Below, piece by piece: positions 7,028 to 12,395 of a stretch of 12,395 nt of DNA. Every line of letters begins with the position of its first letter. Position 1 is the first letter of the stretch. A program made the position numbers and the translations under genes. Location: the NCBI GenBank assembly GCA_900755995.1, contig CAAEIM010000168.1, forward strand, positions 1 through 12,395, in the 5' to 3' direction. Source of the DNA: Clostridia bacterium. Its GTDB lineage: Bacteria > Bacillota > Clostridia > Oscillospirales > Acutalibacteraceae. Below the pieces are notes generated by a model. It worked only from the letters and a program-made list of their open reading frames with translations, was not told the origin of the DNA and did not search any database.

Positions 7028-7321
7028 AATCTGACCGGGATACAGTACATTCGGGTTTCCAAGATTGTTTTTACTCATTAAGTCATCAACTGTCATATTG
7101 TATATCTTTGAGATATACCACAGCGATTCTCCGGGGCGCACAACGTGGGTGTTAGGCGGCTGAACCGTGCCTGCCGGAATTGCAAGAGTCTGACCCGTAT
7201 ATATTCTGTTTGCATCAGGAATGTTATTGTATTTTAAAATATCGTTGATTGTTGTCTGGAAAAATTGTGCAATTCCAAACAGCGTGTTTCCCGGTCTGAC
7301 GGTGTAGTAAACTAAATCCAA
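7016..7321 (-). CDS. Small double-LysM domain protein
   Basis: This 101-residue protein consists almost wholly of two LysM domains, which bind N-acetylglucosamine-containing glycans such as peptidoglycan or chitin fragments. LysM1 spans about 5-49 (YYTVRPGNTLFGIA to TGQTLAIP), followed by a short Pro-containing linker (AGTVQPPNT), then LysM2 at 59-101 (HVVRPGESLWYISK to YPGQILII). No catalytic domain, signal peptide or membrane anchor is visible, which is odd for a wall-binding module. It may leave the cell by another route, act in the mother cell during sporulation as some LysM coat proteins do, or be anchored by a partner. The start is TTG at 7321, with AAAGGAGG (7329-7336 on the opposite strand) seven bases upstream. 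It is divergent from the enolase gene, sharing a 108-bp intergenic region. Confidence 0.88.
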   Translation of the reverse strand: MDLVYYTVRPGNTLFGIAQFFQTTINDILKYNNIPDANRIYTGQTLAIPAGTVQPPNTHVVRPGESLWYISKIYNMTVDDLMSKNNLGNPNVLYPGQILII

Positions 7322-7328
7322 ATTAATT

Positions 7329-7336
7329 CCTCCTTT
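7329..7336 (-). promoter_or_regulatory. Ribosome binding site for the LysM gene TTG start
   Basis: AAAGGAGG on the minus strand lies seven bases upstream of TTG at 7321-7319. The match and spacing are near ideal, and the resulting protein begins four residues before the first LysM domain. This rules out a longer, secreted form with an upstream signal peptide in this frame. Confidence 0.8.
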
Positions 7337-7429
7337 ACTTCCTTAATAATATATGCTTGTATTTTTGTAGTGCTACTGATTTGAATATTTTTTGACTGTT
7401 ACGGCAAAATAATATTCGGAGGTAATAAA

Positions 7430-8686
7430 ATGAAGATAGCAATTAATTCTGTAGTCGGCAGAGAAATCATTGATTCAAGGGGAAATCCTACGGTAGAGGC
7501 AACAGTCGGACTTTCAGACGGTACATTTGCAAATGCCGCTGTTCCGTCGGGTGCTTCTACAGGTGCATATGAGGCGGTTGAACTGCGTGACGGCGGCGAC
7601 AGATTCAACGGCAAGGGCGTAAAAAAGGCGGTTGCAAATATCAGCAAGGTAATTGCTCCTGAACTTTGCGGATTGTCACCGTTTGATCAATGTATGATTG
7701 ATAAAAAGCTTCTGGAGGCTGACGGAAGTAAAAATAAGAAAAATCTCGGAGCAAACGCTGTGCTTGCAGTATCTGTTGCAGTTGCAAAAGCAGCGGCAAA
7801 GTCACTCGGACTGCCGCTTTACAGGTATCTCGGGGGAGTCTATTCAATAAAGCTGCCTGTTCCTATGATGAATATTCTCAACGGCGGAGCACACGCTGCA
7901 AATAATATTGATATTCAGGAATTTATGATTATGCCTGTCGGAGCAGAAACCTTTTCAGAGGGTTTGAAGCAGTGCTGTGAGATTTACCATACGCTCGGAA
8001 AAATTCTTTCGTCAAAGGGAATGGCAACTTCTGTGGGAGATGAGGGCGGCTTTGCGCCAAACCTTGAGACAGACGAAGAGGCAATAGAGCTGATTATGCA
8101 GGCTGTAAAGCAGGCGGGCTACAGCCTTGATAACATCAAAATAGCTATTGATGCGGCATCTTCAGAATGGTTTAATGATGGAGCATATCATCTTCCGAAA
8201 AGAAAAGCCGTGCTTACAACAAATGAACTGATAAAATACTTTGAGGAGCTTTGCAAAAAATATCCGATAATTTCTATTGAAGATCCGTTGTCGGAATATG
8301 ATTGGGAGGGCTGGCAGGAGATTACAGCACGTCTTGGAAGTAAAATTCAGCTCGTGGGTGACGATCTCTTTGTTACAAACGCCGAAAGACTCAGCAAGGG
8401 TATTTCTATTGGAGCGGCAAATTCTATTTTAATCAAAATGAATCAGATAGGTACGCTTACCGAAACCTTTGAAGCTATAGATATGGCGCAAAAGGCAGGT
8501 TACACAACGGTGATTTCTCACAGAAGCGGAGAAACCGAGGATACTACCATTGCGGATATTGCTCTTGCTGTGAATGCAGGACAGATAAAAACAGGCGCAC
8601 CGTGCAGAACAGACCGTGTTTGCAAGTACAACAGGCTGTTAAGAATTGAGAGTCAGCTTAAAGGTTCGGCTATCTACGGTTTTTAA
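7430..8686 (+). CDS. eno: Enolase (phosphopyruvate hydratase)
   Basis: Enolase interconverts 2-phosphoglycerate and phosphoenolpyruvate in glycolysis, in the cytoplasm, using magnesium. Key residues are all present: the mobile loop SGAST (40-44), E164 in QEFM, E205 in GDEGGFAPN, the metal ligands D241 (AIDAASS), E284 (SIEDPL) and D311 (VGDD), the base K336 in LIKMNQIGT, the SHRSGETED signature (363-371) and K387 in QIKTGAP. The length of 418 is slightly short for bacterial enolases (about 420-435); the C-terminus ends at YGF. Small departures such as KMNQIG, where KVNQIG or KPNQIG is common, and SSEW rather than SSEFY make it somewhat divergent, so a second enolase elsewhere in the genome is possible. 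GGAGGT at 7419-7424 precedes the ATG. It is a single-gene unit with its own terminator. I found no convincing promoter in the 108 bp upstream. Confidence 0.97.
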   Translation: MKIAINSVVGREIIDSRGNPTVEATVGLSDGTFANAAVPSGASTGAYEAVELRDGGDRFNGKGVKKAVANISKVIAPELCGLSPFDQCMIDKKLLEADGSKNKKNLGANAVLAVSVAVAKAAAKSLGLPLYRYLGGVYSIKLPVPMMNILNGGAHAANNIDIQEFMIMPVGAETFSEGLKQCCEIYHTLGKILSSKGMATSVGDEGGFAPNLETDEEAIELIMQAVKQAGYSLDNIKIAIDAASSEWFNDGAYHLPKRKAVLTTNELIKYFEELCKKYPIISIEDPLSEYDWEGWQEITARLGSKIQLVGDDLFVTNAERLSKGISIGAANSILIKMNQIGTLTETFEAIDMAQKAGYTTVISHRSGETEDTTIADIALAVNAGQIKTGAPCRTDRVCKYNRLLRIESQLKGSAIYGF

Positions 8687-8733
8687 CTTTGTTATGACTG
8701 TATTGTACTGAAATTGTCGGGAATTGTTATTTT

Positions 8734-8774
8734 AAAAGGTTATCCGATTTTTCCTATAACGGATAACCTTTTTT
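8734..8774 (+). terminator. Intrinsic terminator after enolase
   Basis: AAAAGGTTATCCG (8734-8746) pairs perfectly over 13 bp with CGGATAACCTTTT (8760-8772) around a 13-base loop, and the T tract continues to 8774. It lies 48 bp after the enolase stop. The A run on the left arm could also allow termination in the reverse direction. Confidence 0.9.
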
Positions 8775-8870
8775 AGAAGGTAAAATAGTTTATGACTTTA
8801 ATTTAAAAATGCATAAAAATCACGTTCTATAAGTAGCAATTTGCACAATAAAACAGCTTGAAATTCTACA

Positions 8871-8898
8871 TTCCAAAGCCTATGTTTCGTGATATAAT
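8871..8898 (+). promoter_or_regulatory. Candidate extended -10 promoter for the pullulanase genes
   Basis: TGATATAAT at 8890-8898 matches the extended -10 consensus perfectly (TGN then TATAAT). The -35 position holds only a weak TTCCAA (8871-8876) at 16-bp spacing, which an extended -10 can tolerate. Initiation would fall near 8905. Confidence 0.5.
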
Positions 8899-9086
8899 TC
8901 TTTAAAAGATATAAAATGAATTGCTTATTATGTTAAAATGATATGTGAAAAAATATAAAATTTTTATTCAAAAACTGTGTATTGCTTTTTCAGAGAAATT
9001 TTAGGCGAATACTAAAACTGAATATTTTGTTTCTGATGGCGGCTTAATAAGCAGACAAGAATTCTATAAAGTATTGCCGCAGAGTC

Positions 9087-9092
9087 AGGAGG
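9087..9092 (+). promoter_or_regulatory. Ribosome binding site fixing the pullulanase start
   Basis: AGGAGG lies eight bases before TTG 9101 and eleven before GTG 9104. It sits inside the longer frame that opens at TTG 9074, so the upstream start is unlikely. Both downstream choices give a proper signal peptide beginning with Lys-Arg. Confidence 0.8.
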
Positions 9093-9100
9093 CATTTTTA

Positions 9101-11971
9101 TTGGTGTTAAAAAGAATAATTACAGGAGCATTAACAGCGATTATAATTACAGGTATGTGCATATCGGCATTCAGCGCAGAAGAAAAGAAAGTTGAGGAAA
9201 AAAAGGTGAACTATCAAACATATGCAGCAGAGCTTGATAAAACTTCTTATTCAGGCGATGACCTCGGTGCGGTGTGGTCTGAAAAGTCAACGACTTTTAA
9301 GGTATGGGCACCAAAGGCTTCCTCTGTAAAGCTTAATCTTTATGAACACGGCAGTGACGAAGAGGGAGAAGCAGGCTCTATTGCCACCAAAACTATGGAG
9401 CTTGACAAAAAGACAGGCGTGTGGAGTGTTACCGTGGACGGTGATATTGCAGGCAAATATTATACCTACAGCGTTAAGAACGGCGACAATGTTACGGAAA
9501 CAGGTGACGTTTATGCAAAAGCCTGCGGAGTAAACGGCAAGCGCAGTATGGTGGTAAATCTCGGCAGCACAAACCCTGACGGCTGGGACAGAGATGTTCA
9601 TGTTACTGTTTCAAATCCAACAGAGGCTTCCGTGTGGGAGGTTTCGGTTGCAGATTTTTCATCTTCCGAGTCAAGCGGTGTTTCAAGTGAGCACAGGGGC
9701 AAGTTCCTTGCATTCACTGAGGAGGGAACTACCGTAGACGGCATTCAGGGCGGCACTTCCACCTGTGTTGATTATCTTAAGCGCCTTGGCATAAAGTATG
9801 TGCAGATTATGCCTTTCTATGACTTTGGTTCTGTTGACGAGTCAAAGGATATTATGTCGCAGTATAACTGGGGCTATGACCCGGTAAACTATAATTGTCC
9901 CGAGGGCTCTTATTCTACAAATCCTTATGACGGAAATGTTCGCATTAAAGAGTGCAAGCAGATGATTCAGGCACTTCACAATGCCGGAATCGGAGTTATT
10001 ATGGATGTGGTTTATAACCACACCTATTCAACCGATTCAGTATTTCAGAATACTGTTCCCAACTATTATTACAGAATGAACGAGGACGGAACATTCTCGA
10101 ACGGCTCTGGCTGCAGCAACGACACAGCCTCAGAGCATAAAATGTTCCGCAAGTATATGATAGATTCAGTGACATATTGGGCAAAGGAATACCACATTGA
10201 CGGCTTCCGCTTTGACCTTATGGGACTTCACGATGTTGAAACTCTTAACCAGATAAGAGCTGCACTTGATAATCTTTACGATAACGGAATCGGAAAGAAG
10301 ATTATTATGTACGGTGAAGCCTGGAATATGCCGACTGCTGCCGATGAAGGTACGGTGATGGCAAACCAGAGCAACTTAAAGCAGCTCGACAGCCGAATAG
10401 GTGCATTTGACGATACTATTCGTGACGCTATAAAGGGCAGTACGGGCGGTACCGATAAGGCATTTATTCAGGAGGGAAGCAGAAAAGCCGACCTCAAAAC
10501 AGGTGTTTCCGGTCAGTCCAACCATACCTCCGGTTGGGCAAATGTCACCTCACAGTGCGTAACCTACGCTTCCTGCCATGATAACCTCTGCCTTTACGAC
10601 AAGCTTGTTGATTCGGTTTACGGCAGAGATTCGGAGTATAGAAAGCGCTACGAGGACTTAGTAGCTATGAACAAGCTTTCTGCTGCAATCGTTATGACAT
10701 CTCAGGGTATTCCCTTTATGTATGCCGGTGAGGAATTTGCAAGAAGCAAGGACGGCGACGAAAATTCGTTCTCGTCAAGCCGTGAGGAAAATATGCTTGA
10801 CTGGAACAATGTTAACAAATACAGCGATATTGTTGAGTATTACAGAGGCTTAATGCAGATAAGAGAGGAATTTGCTGCATTTAAGGATTCTACGGACAAG
10901 AGTGCAAATGCAATCAATTATCTTTCTGATTTGCCAAAAACTGTTGTCGGCTATACCCTTGAAAATACAGAGCAGGGCAAGTGGAACAAGGTTTGCGTTC
11001 TGTTTAACGGCGGTGACGAAGCTCAGACTATTAAGGTTGACGGCGAATGGGTAATCGTTGCGGATAACGAAACGGCGGGTCTTAGAAATCTGGGCACGGC
11101 AAGCGGAAGTGTAGAGGTTAAGGCTCATTCAGCCGTTGTAATGGCTGATAAGGCAGGTTTTGACAATGCCGCTCTTACAATCAGAGAGGGAGTGGTTGTT
11201 GCAAATTATTACGACAACCAAACACAGGAGCTTATTTCTACTCAGACGATAACAGGCGGAATCGGCAAAGCCTATAATCTCGCTGATAATGCCTTTTTCT
11301 TAAACTATGACGTTAAAAAAACAGAGGGTGACGCCGAGGGATTTTTCACAGACGGAGTTCTTCACGCAAAACTCTATGTAGAAAAATATGAAGGAAAATT
11401 CACAACGGTTAATTTCCATTTTGTTGATGCGGAAAGCGGAGAGGACTTGATTGATTTTTACTCAATCAAAAACAGAACGGGAGTTGAGTATTACACTCCT
11501 GAAATTCCGGGAATTGAAAATTACAGGCTTGTGCTTGACGAGCTTCCGAGCAATGCTTCCGGTGTGCTTCCCGACAAGGATTTTGACGTTATTTTTAAAT
11601 ATTCAAAGCTTGCCGATGATGACAAAACAAAGGACGAATGTCGGGTGAATGTTATCTATATGGACGGCAGCGGCAAGGTTCTTGATAAAATTACTCTTAC
11701 AGGTGCCGAGGGCGAAGATTACTCCGCCTCTGAAAAAGAATACGAGGATATGACATTAAGGTTTGTTCCGTCCAATGCTAACGGCAGCTTTGGAAAAACG
11801 GAAATCAATGTTATTTTTTCATATACAAACGAACCCGACCCGCTGAAATCGGTGGCAGTCTGGATATTTGCAGCGGCAGGAGTAATTCTTGCAGCCTGCG
11901 TTGCGAGCGTTGTATATTCAAACAGCAAGAGAAAAAAGAAGTTTGCTGAATCAATGGATATTGACGAATAA
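9101..11971 (+). CDS. Type I pullulanase (GH13), membrane-anchored, with MucBP-like repeats
   Basis: This enzyme is predicted to hydrolyse alpha-1,6 branches in pullulan, starch and related glucans at the cell surface. From TTG 9101 it has 956 residues. Order: signal peptide LKRIITG to AFSA (about 1-26), Lys/Glu linker, N-terminal beta-sandwich of CBM48 type (about 50-145, DLGAVWSEKSTTFKVWAP), then a GH13 catalytic barrel. Visible GH13 parts are the type I pullulanase motif YNWGYDP (255-261), region I DVVYNH (302-307), region II GFRFDL with nucleophile D372, region III YGEAW with acid/base E406, and region IV YASCHDN with H493-D494. Region IV differs from the more common YVESHDN. Three MucBP/beta-grasp-like repeats follow (about 694-768, 767-835, 846-910), then one membrane helix (about 916-939) and a KRKKKF stop-transfer tail. 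No LPXTG motif is present. It is followed after 60 bp by a paralogue. Confidence 0.9.
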   Translation: MVLKRIITGALTAIIITGMCISAFSAEEKKVEEKKVNYQTYAAELDKTSYSGDDLGAVWSEKSTTFKVWAPKASSVKLNLYEHGSDEEGEAGSIATKTMELDKKTGVWSVTVDGDIAGKYYTYSVKNGDNVTETGDVYAKACGVNGKRSMVVNLGSTNPDGWDRDVHVTVSNPTEASVWEVSVADFSSSESSGVSSEHRGKFLAFTEEGTTVDGIQGGTSTCVDYLKRLGIKYVQIMPFYDFGSVDESKDIMSQYNWGYDPVNYNCPEGSYSTNPYDGNVRIKECKQMIQALHNAGIGVIMDVVYNHTYSTDSVFQNTVPNYYYRMNEDGTFSNGSGCSNDTASEHKMFRKYMIDSVTYWAKEYHIDGFRFDLMGLHDVETLNQIRAALDNLYDNGIGKKIIMYGEAWNMPTAADEGTVMANQSNLKQLDSRIGAFDDTIRDAIKGSTGGTDKAFIQEGSRKADLKTGVSGQSNHTSGWANVTSQCVTYASCHDNLCLYDKLVDSVYGRDSEYRKRYEDLVAMNKLSAAIVMTSQGIPFMYAGEEFARSKDGDENSFSSSREENMLDWNNVNKYSDIVEYYRGLMQIREEFAAFKDSTDKSANAINYLSDLPKTVVGYTLENTEQGKWNKVCVLFNGGDEAQTIKVDGEWVIVADNETAGLRNLGTASGSVEVKAHSAVVMADKAGFDNAALTIREGVVVANYYDNQTQELISTQTITGGIGKAYNLADNAFFLNYDVKKTEGDAEGFFTDGVLHAKLYVEKYEGKFTTVNFHFVDAESGEDLIDFYSIKNRTGVEYYTPEIPGIENYRLVLDELPSNASGVLPDKDFDVIFKYSKLADDDKTKDECRVNVIYMDGSGKVLDKITLTGAEGEDYSASEKEYEDMTLRFVPSNANGSFGKTEINVIFSYTNEPDPLKSVAVWIFAAAGVILAACVASVVYSNSKRKKKFAESMDIDE

Positions 11972-12031
11972 GCTATGGTAGTTATTCCCTTAGGGGATAG
12001 ATTATAAAAACTATAAGGAGGAAATAAATCT

Positions 12032-12395
12032 ATGAGAACTACAAAGAAATTTGTTTCTATTGTTCTTGCACTTTGTATGCTCGGTTCAACCGCAGCGGTT
12101 GCTGCATCGGCAGCTACAACTGACGCTGAGCCGGTTTCAGGCGGTTCTATAGCTTTAGATAATGAAGCAACAAAAGCGCTTGAAGATATTGATGCAAAGT
12201 ACAGATATGATGGAAGTGATCTTGGTGCAACATATTCGCCAAAGTCAACTACATTTAAGGTATGGTCACCAACCGCTACCAAAATCACTGTGAACCTTTA
12301 TGCTACAGGTTCGGATTCAGAGAAAGGCGCAAAGGATCTTGGCTCATATGAGCTTAAGGCTGACGCAAAAACCGGTATTGGCGTCAGCCTTAAGC
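12032..12395 (+). CDS. Second type I pullulanase, N-terminal part only
   Basis: This gene is cut by the window edge after 121 codons. It starts at ATG 12032 with AAGGAGGAAAT (12015-12025) upstream. It encodes a signal peptide (MRTTKKFVSIVLALCMLG, cleavage probably after AAVAASA or nearby), a linker, and then YDGSDLGATYSPKSTTFKVW, which aligns closely with YSGDDLGAVWSEKSTTFKVW of the preceding pullulanase. A paralogous, probably co-transcribed pullulanase or related GH13 enzyme is therefore likely; the catalytic part lies outside the window. The paralogue continues KTGVWSVTV where this one reads KTGIGVSLK, and that departure falls inside a palindrome reaching the last base, so the final eight or so codons may not be genuine. 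Confidence 0.82.
   Translation, partial: MRTTKKFVSIVLALCMLGSTAAVAASAATTDAEPVSGGSIALDNEATKALEDIDAKYRYDGSDLGATYSPKSTTFKVWSPTATKITVNLYATGSDSEKGAKDLGSYELKADAKTGIGVSLK
12352..12395. repeat. 44-bp near-perfect palindrome at the window edge
   Basis: GCTTAAGGCTGACGC (12352-12366) is repeated exactly inverted at 12381-12395. The 14 bases between are themselves largely symmetric around ACCGGT (12371-12376), so 20 of 22 base pairs match across the whole 44 bp. The right arm ends at the last base of the window, so it may extend further. It lies in coding sequence. It could be a fold-back (chimeric) sequence at a contig end or a true hairpin. Confidence 0.9.

Larger units (their letters stand above)
8687..9100. 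other. AT-rich intergenic region between enolase and pullulanase
   Basis: No coding frame with a ribosome binding site is visible in these 414 bases. The left part holds the enolase terminator. The rest is very AT-rich and contains one extended -10 promoter candidate (8890-8898). There is a small symmetric site GCAATTTGC at 8836-8844, which is too short to call an operator. Transcription from the candidate promoter would give a leader of roughly 195 bases before the pullulanase start. I saw no tRNA, recognisable riboswitch or CcpA-type cre site, though a divergent cre site could be missed by eye. Confidence 0.6.

Noticed and set aside
7392..7415. TTGACT / TAATAT as an enolase promoter
   Set aside because: The hexamers are only 12 bases apart, and transcription would start at or after the ribosome binding site, so this cannot be the promoter.
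9074..9100. Longer pullulanase start at TTG 9074
   Set aside because: The AGGAGG ribosome binding site lies inside this extension, and the extra residues would precede the natural Lys-Arg start of the signal peptide.
11983..11999. Small hairpin between the two pullulanase genes
   Set aside because: It is a seven-pair stem with one G-T pair and a TTA loop, with no T tract after it. It could affect mRNA stability, but it is not an intrinsic terminator.
11719..12288. 189-codon open frame on the minus strand
   Set aside because: It lies opposite the end of one pullulanase and the start of the next, both of which have clear domains and ribosome binding sites. Its translation is low-complexity and matches no family I recognise, so it is a shadow frame.

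Overview
The window reads as about 12.4 kb of chromosome from a low-to-moderate GC Gram-positive anaerobe of the class Clostridia. The best guess is a gut Oscillospiraceae/Ruminococcus-like organism. The support is strong GGAGG-type ribosome binding sites, frequent TTG and GTG starts, a TAXI/GltS transport pair, a LysM protein and secreted, membrane-anchored type I pullulanases. The taxon is an inference; there is no rRNA or tRNA gene to anchor it.

Layout. (1) 1-362: the end of a CRISPR array with six 30-nt repeats and five complete 35-36-nt spacers. It runs off the left edge, has a decayed repeat at its right end, and has no cas gene inside the window. (2) 517-4418: sbcD and sbcC, overlapping by four bases, encoding the Mre11/Rad50-like end-processing nuclease. 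A candidate extended -10 promoter precedes sbcD. (3) 4467-6825: a likely operon of a TAXI-family solute-binding lipoprotein, a GltS-type sodium/glutamate symporter starting at TTG, and a 59-codon charged protein with a duplicated LA[FL]PEIH motif. It ends at a perfect 16-bp stem terminator. (4) 6868-7027: a compact segment open on both strands, possibly a dispersed element. (5) 7016-7321, minus strand: a leaderless two-LysM protein starting at TTG, divergent from enolase. (6) 7430-8686: enolase, followed by an intrinsic terminator. (7) 8687-9100: a 414-bp AT-rich intergenic region with a candidate promoter. (8) 9101-11971: a surface-anchored type I pullulanase. (9) 12032 to the edge: the start of a second, paralogous pullulanase, whose last 44 bases form a near-perfect palindrome that may be a contig-end artefact.

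How the genes fit together. SbcCD acts on DNA ends and hairpins and sits directly downstream of a CRISPR array, with no clear terminator between them. The TAXI protein lacks the usual TRAP membrane partner and is instead followed by GltS, which suggests a binding-protein-assisted glutamate uptake system, possibly with the small protein as a third part. The tandem pullulanases would debranch starch or glycogen-type alpha-glucans at the cell surface, and the resulting sugars would feed glycolysis, in which enolase acts. The most interesting leads are the TAXI-GltS-small-protein operon, the both-strand-open element near 6.9 kb, and the palindrome at the right edge.
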